Counted from the stretch's first letter, positions 1 through 10,189 are shown. The stretch is DNA of 64,000 nt from G963704535 sp963704535 (GCA_963704535.1 OY969916.1:124001-188000); one strand, 5' to 3'. The notes: a model not told the origin generated them from the letters alone. Made by a program: numbers and translations.

Positions 1-2061
1 TCGCTATCGCCGACTGCACGCCGTATGCTGACGGCTTTCGATCGAACGATGACGCTGCCGGAGTTGCTGGAGTTGGCGCTGCTCGACGATCTCAACAATC
101 TGCTGCACCAGCCCAACCTCTACGACGAGCAGAGCTTCGGCGCGCTGGCGCTGGGCGTGGATATGCAGATCACGATCGGGCTGCGGCTGCGCGGGCGGCG
201 TCTGTGCCGCCGCAATCGCCGGCTGCTGGAGCAGGCGTTCGTAGACGAAATCCGGCAGAGCGGCAAGCTTTACTTCTACAAGCACCACAACCGAATCTCC
301 TTCTATACCTGGGGCGACCGCGAGTGCTGCCTGCCGCGCGGCACGATGTCGGCCACGCTACGCGACGGCTGGGAGGTGCTCGACCAGGCCCAGGACCAGC
401 CAGCGCAGCAATCCTACGACCAGACCGCGCACCACCCGCCGACGCCTACCCTCGTACGGAAGCTGCGCCACCTGCGGCCCGGCGACGTGCTGATCTTCGA
501 GGAGCAGATCGGTCCGCGGACCGGCAACCGGGCGGATGCCGATACCACCCATCGCCATGCTGTCCGGCTGACCCGTGTGCAGCCGCGCCAGGACGAGCTC
601 TATCGTATCAAGCGGCTCACACCGAGCGGAGCGACCACGGAGGCTACGCGAGAGATCGAGGTCGACCTTGCGACCCCGGTCGTCGAGATCGAATGGGCGC
701 TCGAGGATGCGCTGCCCTTCGCGCTCTGTCTCTCGGCGATCGGGCCGGCGCCAGAGTGTATGCTGATCGAGGATATCAGCGTCGCGCTCGGCAATGTGGT
801 GCTGGTCGACCACGGGCGCAGGATCGCGTCCGAGGATCTCGGGCGCGTGCCGATCCAGGAGACGGTGCTGGCCTGCGACAGCTCGTGCCAATCGAATACC
901 ACGCTGCTGCCCGGTCGGCTCGCACCGCGTCTGAGCAAGGGGCCGCTGACCTTCAGCCAGCCGCTGCCGGATAGCGGACCGGCGGCTGGCCTACTGCGGC
1001 AGGACCCGCGCCTGGCCCTGCCATGGATCTGGCTGCTCAGCCCGGCCGACCCGCCGGTGCGCACCACAGACGTGATCAGCCTGCCCGACCCGAACGATCC
1101 GCAGCTCAACCAATACTTCCAGCGCTGGGCGGCGCGGCGCGATCTGCTGGGCAGCCAGGGCGAGGACGCTCACTTTGTCGTCGAGATGGACGACGATGGG
1201 CGTGGGCACCTGCGCTTTGGCGACGGCGAGTTGGGCATGCAGCCGCAAGCCGGGGATAGCTTCGAGGCCACCTACCGGGTGGGCAATGGGCCGTCCGGCA
1301 ACGTCGGCGCCGAATCGATCGCTTATGTGGTCCTACGCCAGACGCGCTTGAGCGGCGTGTCGCTCCGGCCACGCAACCCGCTCTCGGCGGCTGGCGGCCT
1401 GCTGCCCGAGCCGCTGGCCGAGGTCAAGCTGTTCGCGCCCGACCAGTTCCGCACCGACATCCAGCGCGCGATCACCAGCGACGACTACGCCCAGATCGTG
1501 ATGCGCGAGTTCAAGGATCGGGTTCAGCGCGCGGCGGCCACGCTCCGCTGGACCGGCAGTCGCTACGAGGTCTGGGTCGCGATCGACCCGCTGGGCAGCG
1601 AGACACGCGACCAGTCGCTGCTCGACAGCATCCGGCGCACGCTTGAGCGCTACCGCCGCATGGGCCACGATGTGATGGTGGAGCAGGCGCGCTATGTGCC
1701 GCTGGACATTGAGCTGAGCATCTGCGCCCAGCCGCACTACCTGCGTGGCCATGTCAAAGCCGCGCTGCTGGATGTGTTCAGCAACCACCGGCTACCAGAC
1801 GGTCGGCGTGGCTTCTTCCACCCCGATAGCCTGACCTTTGGCGAGCAGATCCATCTCAGCAAGCTCGTTGCCGCGGCGCAGGCGATTCCTGGTGTGGAGT
1901 CGGTGCTGGTCGAGCGGCTGGAGCGGCGTTTCGAAGGCCCCAACGGCGAAATCGAAAGCGGCATGCTGTCGCTCGGCCCGCTTGAGGTTGCGCGACTTGA
2001 TAACGACCCCTCGTTCCCAGAGAATGGGCTGTTGACGCTGACGATCGGAGGTGGGCGATGA
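1..2061 (+). CDS. eCIS/phage-type baseplate assembly protein (gpJ-like), 5' partial
   Basis: Structural protein expected in the baseplate wedge of a contractile injection system. The frame is open from base 1. The first Met (base 25) is probably internal, because recognisable baseplate-family sequence begins almost at once (SGKLYFYKHHNRISFYTWGD, then ECCLPRG, then GDVLIFEEQIGPRTG), and in the homologs I recall this lies well inside the protein. The C-terminal third has the gpJ-like fold signature (FRTDIQRAITSDDYAQIV; later GFFHPDSLTFGEQIHLSKL). The stop overlaps the next start by 4 bases (ATGA), so translation is coupled. Family assignment is from remembered putative baseplate assembly proteins (TIGR02243-like). 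It could equally be called Afp11-like. Confidence 0.82.
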   Translation, partial: SLSPTARRMLTAFDRTMTLPELLELALLDDLNNLLHQPNLYDEQSFGALALGVDMQITIGLRLRGRRLCRRNRRLLEQAFVDEIRQSGKLYFYKHHNRISFYTWGDRECCLPRGTMSATLRDGWEVLDQAQDQPAQQSYDQTAHHPPTPTLVRKLRHLRPGDVLIFEEQIGPRTGNRADADTTHRHAVRLTRVQPRQDELYRIKRLTPSGATTEATREIEVDLATPVVEIEWALEDALPFALCLSAIGPAPECMLIEDISVALGNVVLVDHGRRIASEDLGRVPIQETVLACDSSCQSNTTLLPGRLAPRLSKGPLTFSQPLPDSGPAAGLLRQDPRLALPWIWLLSPADPPVRTTDVISLPDPNDPQLNQYFQRWAARRDLLGSQGEDAHFVVEMDDDGRGHLRFGDGELGMQPQAGDSFEATYRVGNGPSGNVGAESIAYVVLRQTRLSGVSLRPRNPLSAAGGLLPEPLAEVKLFAPDQFRTDIQRAITSDDYAQIVMREFKDRVQRAAATLRWTGSRYEVWVAIDPLGSETRDQSLLDSIRRTLERYRRMGHDVMVEQARYVPLDIELSICAQPHYLRGHVKAALLDVFSNHRLPDGRRGFFHPDSLTFGEQIHLSKLVAAAQAIPGVESVLVERLERRFEGPNGEIESGMLSLGPLEVARLDNDPSFPENGLLTLTIGGGR

Positions 2062-5000
2062 ACGACACATGCGGCTGCTGCGAAGGAACGACGGCGCTGA
2101 CGCCCGAGCCGATCAACAACCGGCCCAGCCTGGACGCGCTGTCCTATCGCGCCGGCATCCACGCGACATTCTTCGAGACCATGAAGGCGCGGCTATCCAC
2201 CGCCGATCACCCGGAGCTGCGCGACCTGACGACCCGCGATTCGGCCGACCCAGCGATCGCGCTGCTCGACGCCTGGGCGCTCGTCGCCGACGTGCTGACC
2301 TTCTACCAGGAGCGGATCGCCAACGAGGGCTACCTGCGTACCGCCATCGAGCGCCGCTCGATCCTGGAACTGGCGCGGCTGGTGGGCTACACGCTGCGCC
2401 CCGGCGTCGCCGCCAGCACCTACCTGGCCTTCACGCTCGAAGATACCGTCAAGGACGAGGTCGAGATCCCGGTCGGCACGCGCGCCCAGAGCCTGCCCGG
2501 GCCTGGCGAGCTGCCGCAGCCCTTCGAGAGCGCCGAGCCGCTGAAGGCCCGCACCCGCTGGAATCGACTGACGCCACGCCTGAGCCGCCCGCAGACGATC
2601 ACATCGGACACGATCGCCAAGCTGCCGCTCTATCTCCAGGGCATCAGCACCAACCTGAAGCCGAACGACCCGCTGCTGGTCGACTTTGGCGATAGCCAGC
2701 AGCGGATTTACCGCGTGGTGCGGGTCACCCCCAGCGTCGAGGCCAACCGGACGGCCGTGCAGCTCGAACCCTGGGTCAAACCTGTAGATGGGGAAGGGGA
2801 TAGGGCGCAGGCGCTGGTGCGGGCGGGCGCTCCGGCTCCGGCTGTGTTTGGCGTTACCGAGCGGATTAATCAGCTCGCGGGGCCGCTGCTGGCACTCGCG
2901 ATCAGCGCCCGCGCCACTGTCCCGCTCGACCCGCGTGAACTGGCGCTGCTGGCGAACCAGTTGGCTGCGGCCCTGCTCGATACCTTTCGGCTCCTGGTCA
3001 GCACGCCGCCGTCGCCAGCCCGTGACCAGAATATCGCCGAGGTCCAAGCGGCGCTTTTGAAAATACAAAAGCTCGCCGATGAGGTCTTCGAGGATTTCCC
3101 CTCGATCGATGTGATCGATCCCTATGTGCAGCTCATCCGCGGCTGGCTGGCGACCGCGCTGGCGATCCTGGATTCGGCCGACTTTCAGCCTCTGCCCGAC
3201 GAGCCGCAGGTGCGAGTGGCGGATGTGATCGAGGCGCTGCTCGCGCCGACGCCTATCGAGAGTCTGCCGCTGAAGGACCAGGCCTATCTCGTTCGCGACC
3301 TGGCGACCGTCTTTGCATTGAACTCCGAGCAGTTCAAGCTGCTCCAGATGCGGCTGGTGCCCCAACTGCGCGATCTCAACATCGCCCTGCGCGGCGTCAC
3401 AGTGCCTGGGGCGGGCCAGGTCAGGGTCTATGCGCTGCGCGCCAGGGTATCGCTCTTTGGCTACAATGTTCCGCTGATGGTGGAATTCGGTGACAACAAT
3501 CGGCCGAAGACGCCGGATCTGTGGCTTGAGTGGACGCCGAAAAACGAGCTGGCTGACACGCTGTTCCTCGATAACGCCTACGATGCTGTGCTGCCCGATG
3601 GCTTTGTCGCGATCCTGACCCCTGGGCAGGATGAGCCAACGCCCTACCGCATTAAACAGACGAATATCCGCAACCGCAGCGACTACGGCATCGCCGCGAA
3701 GACCACCGAGGTGCAGCTCAAAAGCAGCTGGTGGAGTCCCATACTCGACCCACGTGATGATTTTGGGTTCATCCGCGGCTCAGTGGTCTATGCCGCCAGC
3801 GAAGAGCTGATCCTGGCCCTGGAGCCCGATACCGACGCTGTGGGGGGCGGCGAGATCCTGCTGGATGGCGTCTACGATGGCTTGCCGACTGGGCGCTGGC
3901 TGACCGTCACCGGCGAGCGCACCAACCTGCGCGGCGTGGTAGCGAGCGAGCTGGTGATGCTGGGCGCCGCCGAGCAGATTCCACCCAGCTCGTTCCCCAA
4001 CGACGTCTACCGGACAAGACTGCAACTCGCCAATACGCTGCGCAACTCCTACAAACGCGAGACTGTGGTGATCTACGGCAATGTCGTGCGAGCGACCCAT
4101 GGCGAGACGCGCACCGAAGTGCTTGGCAGCGGCGACGGCAGCAAGGCGCTGCAACGCTTCACGCTGCGCCAATCGCCGCTGACCTACCTGGCCGCGCCCA
4201 CGCCCGCCGGCGCGGAGAGCACGCTGGTGGTGCGCGTCGACAATATCCGCTGGCACGAGTCGGAGCGGATGGCCGCGCTTGGGCCAACCGATCACAGCTA
4301 CATCCTGCGCACCGACGACGAGCAGAAGACGGCGGTGATCTTCGGCAACGGCCAGAACGGCGCGCGCCTGCCCACTGGCATCGAGAACATTAAGGCGGTC
4401 TACCGCAGCGGGATCGGCAAGGTCGGCAACGTCAGGCGCGAGCAGATCAGCTTGCTGGCGACCCGGCCCTATGGCGTGAAGAGCGTGATCAACCCGCTGG
4501 TGGCCAGCGGCGGCGCCGACCGCGAAAGTCGCGACCAGGCGCGCCGCAACGTGCCGCTGGCGGTGATGGCGCTCGATCGCTTGGTCTCGACCCAGGACTA
4601 CGCCGATTTCGCCCGCACCTACGCCGGGATCAACAAGGCCAGCGCCGCGCGGCTCTCCGACGGCCAGCGGCAGATCGTGCATCTGACGATCGCCGGCGCC
4701 GACGACATCCCGATCGAAGAGACCTCGGACCTCTACCGCAACTTGAGCGAGGCGCTGCGCCGCTATGGCGACCCATTCCAGCCGTTCCGGGTGGAACTGC
4801 GCGAGCTGGCGGCACTGTTCGTTCGTGCCAAGATTCGCATTCACCCCGACTATCTCTGGGAGAAGGTCGAGCAGCAGGTGCGTGCGACTCTGCTCGATAC
4901 GTTCGGCTTCGAGCGCCGCGACCTAGGCCAGGACGTGCTGTTAAGCGAGGTCATCAGCGCGATCCAGCACGTCGAGGGCGTGACATACGTCGACGTCGAT

Positions 5001-5225
5001 CTCCTGGATAGCATTGCCGAGTCGACTGCGCGCGATCCCGAGCTGTTGGACAAACGGTTGCAGGAGCTGGCGGAATCCATGAACACGAGCCAGCGCCCTC
5101 GGTCGCGGATCGTTGCCGAGCTGGCCCGACCCGATCCACAGAGCCACCACGGTATTCTACGAGCCCAGCTCGTCTTTCTGCTTCCCGACGTACCGGAGAC
5201 GTTATTACTGGAGCCGATACCATGA
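2058..5225 (+). CDS. Large baseplate assembly protein of contractile injection system
   Basis: A 1055-residue baseplate protein. The N-terminus has the typical motif DPAIALLDAWALVADVLTFY followed by QERIANEGYLRTAIERRS, seen in putative baseplate assembly proteins of eCIS and related phage tails. The C-terminal part repeats a gpJ-like module (QDYADFARTYAGINKA; then a segment ending in VLLSEVISAIQHVEGVTYVD). It is clearly longer than phage gpJ, as usual for the large wedge protein of eCIS. Start and stop overlap both neighbours by 4 bases, so genes 1-3 form one translationally coupled unit. The protein is cytoplasmic until particle assembly. No frame break occurs across 3.2 kb, in contrast to many genes further right. 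Confidence 0.85.
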   Translation: MNDTCGCCEGTTALTPEPINNRPSLDALSYRAGIHATFFETMKARLSTADHPELRDLTTRDSADPAIALLDAWALVADVLTFYQERIANEGYLRTAIERRSILELARLVGYTLRPGVAASTYLAFTLEDTVKDEVEIPVGTRAQSLPGPGELPQPFESAEPLKARTRWNRLTPRLSRPQTITSDTIAKLPLYLQGISTNLKPNDPLLVDFGDSQQRIYRVVRVTPSVEANRTAVQLEPWVKPVDGEGDRAQALVRAGAPAPAVFGVTERINQLAGPLLALAISARATVPLDPRELALLANQLAAALLDTFRLLVSTPPSPARDQNIAEVQAALLKIQKLADEVFEDFPSIDVIDPYVQLIRGWLATALAILDSADFQPLPDEPQVRVADVIEALLAPTPIESLPLKDQAYLVRDLATVFALNSEQFKLLQMRLVPQLRDLNIALRGVTVPGAGQVRVYALRARVSLFGYNVPLMVEFGDNNRPKTPDLWLEWTPKNELADTLFLDNAYDAVLPDGFVAILTPGQDEPTPYRIKQTNIRNRSDYGIAAKTTEVQLKSSWWSPILDPRDDFGFIRGSVVYAASEELILALEPDTDAVGGGEILLDGVYDGLPTGRWLTVTGERTNLRGVVASELVMLGAAEQIPPSSFPNDVYRTRLQLANTLRNSYKRETVVIYGNVVRATHGETRTEVLGSGDGSKALQRFTLRQSPLTYLAAPTPAGAESTLVVRVDNIRWHESERMAALGPTDHSYILRTDDEQKTAVIFGNGQNGARLPTGIENIKAVYRSGIGKVGNVRREQISLLATRPYGVKSVINPLVASGGADRESRDQARRNVPLAVMALDRLVSTQDYADFARTYAGINKASAARLSDGQRQIVHLTIAGADDIPIEETSDLYRNLSEALRRYGDPFQPFRVELRELAALFVRAKIRIHPDYLWEKVEQQVRATLLDTFGFERRDLGQDVLLSEVISAIQHVEGVTYVDVDLLDSIAESTARDPELLDKRLQELAESMNTSQRPRSRIVAELARPDPQSHHGILRAQLVFLLPDVPETLLLEPIP

Positions 5226-7867
5226 GCGACTCACAAGATCTGCTGTTTGAGCGCAGCGGGCTGCGCCCGGTCGAGCGCGCCCAGGAGGATACAAACAGCG
5301 ACCCACGCGATCAGCTCTTTAGGCTGCTGCCAGTGGTCTACCAACTGCGCGACGCCGAGCAGGGCTTTCCACTGCGCGGGCTGCTGCGCGTGATCACCGA
5401 GCAAGTGGATGTGGTCGAGGCTGATATTACGCAGCTCTACGAGAACTGGTTTATCGAAACCTCGCAGGATTGGGTCGTGCCCTATATCGGCGATCTGATC
5501 GGCTACCGGCAGGTCCACGAGGCCGGCGAGCAGGGCGATAGCAGCACGCCGCAGGGCCGGCTGCTCAATAAGGTATTGATCCCGCGCCGCGAGATCGCCA
5601 ACACCATTCGCGCGCGGCGGCGGCGCGGCACGCTGGCGCTGCTCGAGGAGCTGGCCGACGACATCGCGGGTTGGCCGGCGCGGGTGGTCGAATTCTTCAG
5701 CCTACTCGGCCTCTCCCAGGCGCTCAACCACCAGCAGTTGGCGCGCGGCCACACGGCCAGCCTGCGCGATAGCGATGTGCTGGACCGGCTGAACGGGCCA
5801 TTCGATGAGCTAGCGCACACCGTCGACGTACGCCGGATCAGCTCAGCCATCCATCCCGGTCGCTACAACATCCCCAGCGTCGGCGTCTTTGTGTGGCGGC
5901 TGCGCCCCTACGCCGTCACCGAGACGATCGCGAACAGCTTGGACGAGCGGGAGAACAGCTTTACCTTTAGCATCCTGGGCAATGATACGCCGCTGTATAC
6001 CGCTCCGCAGCCGGAAACCGACCCGACCAGCGTCGCGGGCGAGCTACAGGTGCCCGCGCCGATCCGGCGGCGCGCCTTCGATAAACAGAAGGATAGCTAC
6101 TATGGCCCTGGCAAAAGCCTGTGCATCTACAGGCGCCTTGGGCAGGCGGTCCCGGTTGAGCAGATCGTCGTCGCCAATCTGCGCGACTGGCACTACCGCC
6201 CGCGCCCCGGCTTCGTAGCTGTCGACCCGGAGAGCGGTCGGATCGTCTTTCCGCTGCGCGAGCCGCCCGACAACCTGCTGGTCTCATACCACTATGGCTT
6301 TAGCGCCGACATCGGCGGCGGCGAATACGACCGTCAGCTATCACAGAACACGCTGGGCTTCTCGCTATTCCGCTTCGATCACCTGCTCAAAGATCAGCAG
6401 TTGCTCGCTAGGCTGCGCGACGACAGGGATCGGCTCACGACCGACCTGCGGCGGCTGCTCTCGTCCGAGCTTCAGCTCCAGCTCGCCCGCTACGACACCA
6501 CCCAGCCACCCGACCGGCGGCTGCTTGGCGCGCTGCTGGCCGAGCTGAACCGCTTGATCCAGGGCGAAAGCCTCTACACGCCCGAGCGCTTTCCCGAGAT
6601 CTTCGACCGGGAGAAGCTGCGCGACCCGGAGACGCTGCGTCTGCTCCAGCAGAACCCGCAGGGTGTCAACCTAGTGCGCCTCAACCGGCTGTTGCTGGAG
6701 GAGGCTTACCACGACGAGATCGCCATCAGCTACCGCTACTACACGGTGGTCTCGCGCGAGCAGCAATCCGAGGAGGCGCCCGCGCAGCCGATCAACGAGG
6801 CGCTGGCCCGCTGGCGAGCTGATCGACCGCGCCACGCCGTGATCGAGATCATGGACAGCGGTGTCTACACCGAGCAGATTTACCTGACCCTGGAGCCAGG
6901 CCAGACGCTGGAGCTGCGCGCCGCCGATCGCTGCCGGCCGGTGATCCGCGTACTCAACGCCCGCGCCAACCGGCCCGACGCCATCGGCATCACAGGAGCA
7001 CCAGGCAATAGCTTTACGCTGGATGGGCTGCTGATCAGCGGTCGTGGCATCCGCATTACCGGCGACCTGGACACGATCGCCATCCGCCATACGACGCTGG
7101 TGCCCGGCTGGGAGCTTGACCACGAATGCAAACCGAAGCACGGCGCCCAGCCCAGTTTGATCCTCAACGACCAGTTCTCGCGCGCCGGCACCTGGATGAG
7201 CGATCGGGCGCTGCCTGGTCCGGGCGCGCCCGCCGGCTCGCCGCTCTGTGGCTTGGTGGTAGAACACAGTATCATCGGCACCATCCAGGTGATCCGCGAT
7301 GAGGTTGGCAAAGACCCGCTCCCGATCGCGATCAGCGATAGCATCCTGGACGCCACCGACGACACGCGCGAGGCGTTGAGCGCCCCGGACTGCCGGCTCG
7401 CTCATGCGATCCTCACGATCGCTCGGAGCACAGTCGTCGGCGAGATTCACACCCACGCGATCGACCTGGCCGAGAATGCGATCTTCGATGGCCTGGTCCG
7501 TGTCGCGCGCAGCCAGCGCGGCTGCATGCGCTTCTGCTATGCCACGCCCGGCTCGCGCACGCCGCGCCGCTACCACTGCCAGCCCGATCTGGTGGTCGCC
7601 GCCGTTGCCGATGGCCCAGACAGCGCCTCCGCCGGGCTCGAGCGCAACCGGGTGCGGCCAGAGTTCAACAGCACCCGCTATGGCGCGTCCACCTACTGCC
7701 AGCTCGCGCTGACCTGCGCCATGGAGATCAGGCGCGGCGCCGACGACGAGTCGGAGATGGGAGTCTTCCACGACCTGTTCCAACCGCAGCGCGAGGCCAA
7801 CCTGCGCACCCGTCTGGACGAGTATACGCCGGCCGGGATGGACACTGGCATCATCTTTGTAAGTTAG
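5222..7867 (+). CDS. Phage tail protein I-like baseplate protein with beta-helix C-terminus
   Basis: An 881-residue protein. Residues about 30-100 (RLLPVVYQLRDAEQGFPLRG, then TSQDWVVPYIGDLIGYRQ) match the tail-protein-I family (TIGR02242-like) that links baseplate and fibre in eCIS and P2-type tails. From about residue 535 the sequence changes to short hydrophobic strands typical of a right-handed parallel beta helix (VIEIMDSGVYTEQIYLTLEP, FTLDGLLISGRGIRITGDL, TIAIRHTTLVPGW). This resembles receptor-binding or spike modules and is inferred from strand periodicity only. The start overlaps the upstream stop by 4 bases. The downstream gene begins 10 bases after the stop with the RBS GGAGCGGAGC. 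Confidence 0.75.
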   Translation: MSDSQDLLFERSGLRPVERAQEDTNSDPRDQLFRLLPVVYQLRDAEQGFPLRGLLRVITEQVDVVEADITQLYENWFIETSQDWVVPYIGDLIGYRQVHEAGEQGDSSTPQGRLLNKVLIPRREIANTIRARRRRGTLALLEELADDIAGWPARVVEFFSLLGLSQALNHQQLARGHTASLRDSDVLDRLNGPFDELAHTVDVRRISSAIHPGRYNIPSVGVFVWRLRPYAVTETIANSLDERENSFTFSILGNDTPLYTAPQPETDPTSVAGELQVPAPIRRRAFDKQKDSYYGPGKSLCIYRRLGQAVPVEQIVVANLRDWHYRPRPGFVAVDPESGRIVFPLREPPDNLLVSYHYGFSADIGGGEYDRQLSQNTLGFSLFRFDHLLKDQQLLARLRDDRDRLTTDLRRLLSSELQLQLARYDTTQPPDRRLLGALLAELNRLIQGESLYTPERFPEIFDREKLRDPETLRLLQQNPQGVNLVRLNRLLLEEAYHDEIAISYRYYTVVSREQQSEEAPAQPINEALARWRADRPRHAVIEIMDSGVYTEQIYLTLEPGQTLELRAADRCRPVIRVLNARANRPDAIGITGAPGNSFTLDGLLISGRGIRITGDLDTIAIRHTTLVPGWELDHECKPKHGAQPSLILNDQFSRAGTWMSDRALPGPGAPAGSPLCGLVVEHSIIGTIQVIRDEVGKDPLPIAISDSILDATDDTREALSAPDCRLAHAILTIARSTVVGEIHTHAIDLAENAIFDGLVRVARSQRGCMRFCYATPGSRTPRRYHCQPDLVVAAVADGPDSASAGLERNRVRPEFNSTRYGASTYCQLALTCAMEIRRGADDESEMGVFHDLFQPQREANLRTRLDEYTPAGMDTGIIFVS

Positions 7868-7876
7868 GAGCGGAGC

Positions 7877-9325
7877 ATGAAGGGCGATTTTTCCCGCAAC
7901 ACCTTCGACCCGGAGAAGCACTTCCTGCGTGTGCTGATGCAGCAGGGCCGGGTTCAGCTTGACGCCGATTTTAATGAGCAGGTAGCGATTCTGTTGCGCT
8001 ATATGCAGGCGCTTGCGGTCGATCTGAAGGGATGGCATTGGGGCAACGGCTTCCAGATTACCGAGCGGAAGGAAGGAACGACTGTTGTCCCAAAGGACTT
8101 TATCATCCAAGCAGGTCACTATTACGTCGACGGCCTGCTGTGTGAGTGCGGCGGGCCAGAGCCCTATACCAAGCAGCCCGATTACACTCCCACCAAGACC
8201 GAACTGCTCCAGGATGCTGCCTACCTGGTCTACCTGGATGTCTGGGAGCGCCATATCACGCTGATCGAGGACAAACGCCGCGACGCAGGCAACATTCCCG
8301 GCATCCGCGAGGTCGCGCTGGGCGGGCCAGATACGGCGACTCGCTCGCGGATTGTATGGCAGGTACGGGTCGTGCCGACCACCAGAGGGAACGATGATGC
8401 GACGAACATCAAAGCGCTCTCATCGGCTGCTTTTCGCGATCACCTGGAGAAATTAAAGGTCGTACTCGGTCCGGGTACTGGTAAGCTAAGGGCCAGAGCC
8501 AACCCCGGCAATGTGCCCTATGTCGACAATCCATGTGTCCTTCCGCCGCAGTCGCGCTACCGTGGCCTTGAGAACCAGCTCTATCGAGTGGAGATCCACC
8601 AGGCCGAGAGTGAGCCGGTCGATGCTGGCCAGGCGGAGCGCCCCCCGACCAAGCGGCGCCCGGCTGCCACCCAGAAGAAAGCGTCCACCACGCCGAGATC
8701 GGCGACCTTCAAATGGTCGCGGGAGAATGGCTCGGTCGTCTTTCCAATTCGCGAGATCGCCGGCGCAAAGGTGACACTGGATGCGCTCTGGCGCGACGAC
8801 CGCTTTGGCTTAACTGTGGGCGACTGGGTCGAGGCCGAGAACGACACCACTGTGATGCAGGGTGTTGCGGGCCGGTTGCACAGGGTGATCGAGATCGATC
8901 TGGCCCGGCAGCAAGTGACACTCGACCAGCCCCTGGAGATCACAGACAGCGCGGGCAGGCACCCATTGCTGCGCCGCTGGGATCAGCGGCAGAACGTACA
9001 GAAACGGGATAGTGGACCGCAATGGAGCGACGGCGCGATCGTGGTTGCCGAGAGCGCCGCCGACGAGCAGGATTGGATCGCGCTGGAGAACGGCATACAG
9101 ATCCAGTTCCAGCCGGGGGGCGACTATCGCGTTGGCGATTACTGGCTGATACCGGCGCGCACGGCCATCGGCGATGTCGAGTGGCCGCTCCTCGACAGTG
9201 GCAAGTCCAAAGCGATCGGCCCACACGGTGCCGAGCATCACTATGCACCGCTTACATTTATGTCGGTGGCCTCGAACTATGTGGTGATCAAACCAGAGAG
9301 TGATGACTGCCGGCGCACCAGCTAA
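7877..9325 (+). CDS. DUF6519 family protein, eCIS accessory
   Basis: A 482-residue protein beginning MKGDFSRNTFDPEKHFLRVL and then MQQGRVQLDADFNEQ, the characteristic opening of the DUF6519 family that accompanies eCIS baseplate genes in Chloroflexota, cyanobacteria and actinobacteria. The region after residue 230 (ESEPVDAGQAERPPTKRRPA) is a low-complexity basic linker. The C-terminal half has alternating beta strands (WSRENGSVVFPIREIAGAKV), suggesting a fibre- or spike-associated domain. The biochemical role is unknown. It is the last gene of the coupled run; after it the direction, composition and gene quality change, so this is probably the right edge of the eCIS locus. Confidence 0.78.
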   Translation: MKGDFSRNTFDPEKHFLRVLMQQGRVQLDADFNEQVAILLRYMQALAVDLKGWHWGNGFQITERKEGTTVVPKDFIIQAGHYYVDGLLCECGGPEPYTKQPDYTPTKTELLQDAAYLVYLDVWERHITLIEDKRRDAGNIPGIREVALGGPDTATRSRIVWQVRVVPTTRGNDDATNIKALSSAAFRDHLEKLKVVLGPGTGKLRARANPGNVPYVDNPCVLPPQSRYRGLENQLYRVEIHQAESEPVDAGQAERPPTKRRPAATQKKASTTPRSATFKWSRENGSVVFPIREIAGAKVTLDALWRDDRFGLTVGDWVEAENDTTVMQGVAGRLHRVIEIDLARQQVTLDQPLEITDSAGRHPLLRRWDQRQNVQKRDSGPQWSDGAIVVAESAADEQDWIALENGIQIQFQPGGDYRVGDYWLIPARTAIGDVEWPLLDSGKSKAIGPHGAEHHYAPLTFMSVASNYVVIKPESDDCRRTS

Positions 9326-9536
9326 ATTTCAACTACAGGGGTTACGCGGTGGTTTACCCCACCGCTCGCACGTTGACAAGGCAGGAGACGCCATCTGCTG
9401 ATACACTGGGGATGTTCGGCACCAGCCTTCTAGTTTAGCCAAGATTGGTGACCTCCTCTGCTGCGCGGGTCACGCCCGCGAGTGGCCATCGGTCGGTCGT
9501 CGCCGCTGCTGCCCTTCTCTGCGCGTGCTCCGTTCG
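9326..9536. other. Intergenic boundary after eCIS operon
   Basis: About 210 bases with no credible gene. This is the transition between the intact injection-system operon and a zone of truncated genes. No obvious terminator hairpin was found. Confidence 0.4.
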
Positions 9537-9779
9537 CTACGGGTCCGACGTAGCCTCCCACGTGTCGATGAAGATGCGCCAGCGTTTTACCCAGACCAGG
9601 GAGAGGATATCGTGCGCGTACCACGGATCGTGCCGCAACCGTTCCCGCGCCTCGACCTCGTTTTGCGCCATGACGACCAGGAAGCCGCCGCCCTCCTCGT
9701 CCAGCGGGCCGCCGAGCTGGATGAACCCCTCCGCGACGAGGCCGTCGATGAACGCGGCGTGCTCGTCCCAGAAGAACAT
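9537..9779 (-). pseudogene. YciI-family protein, N-terminally truncated
   Basis: Readable family core: WDEHAAFIDGLVAEGF, then LGGPLDEEGGGFLVVMAQNE, ending in VEARERLRHDPW, typical of YCII-related proteins (small dimeric ferredoxin-like fold). Intact members carry some 15-30 residues before the WDEH motif. Here the only nearby start is an ATG at 9779-9777 directly before FFWDEH, and it overlaps the divergent ATG of the next gene in the 4-base string CATG. The open frame continues further upstream, but only as the antisense of that gene. I read this as a truncated copy created by a recombination junction. Confidence 0.6.
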
Positions 9780-10098
9780 GAGAAAGCTGGTTGTGGGAAC
9801 CTTCCTGACTCTGGACGGCGTCATGCAGGCGCCCGGCGGCCCCGACGAGGACCGCAAAGGCGGCTTCCGACACGGCGGGTGGTTAGTTCCCTATTTTGAC
9901 GAGAAGTTTGGCGAAATCATGACTGAGTGGACCAAGCGAGCCGGCGCTTTCCTGCTCGGCCGCAAGACCTATGAGATGTTCGCGACTTCTTGGCCCAAGT
10001 TCACCGACCCGGCAGACGAGAGCGCTACGGCCCTCAACACCCGACCGAAGTTCGTCGCTTCGCGGACGCTCGATAAAGTCACCTGGAACAACTCCCAC
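9778..10098 (+). pseudogene. DHFR/RibD-C-like reductase, C-terminally truncated
   Basis: Begins MRKLVVGTFLTLDGVMQAPG, then GPDEDRKGGF, and continues to LLGRKTYEMFATSWP, the N-terminal half of the dihydrofolate reductase-family (RibD C-terminal domain) proteins. After KVTWNNS (about base 10095) similarity to the family stops and an unrelated Arg/Cys-rich tail runs on to 10278. The usual second half (about 80 residues including the GSG nucleotide-binding strand) is missing. The start is divergent from and overlaps the YciI fragment. Probably non-functional. Confidence 0.6.
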
Positions 10099-10189
10099 CG
10101 TTCAGTCCAGCGGAGGAACTGCGCTGATGCATGCCCGCCGAAGCACGAAGCTCTGCGGCGCTGGATCGACCGCTGCCTTCAGGCGAACC

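Noticed and set aside
3780..4844. 354-residue minus-strand open frame under the baseplate gene
   Set aside because: Antisense shadow without motifs; the plus-strand gene is recognisable throughout.
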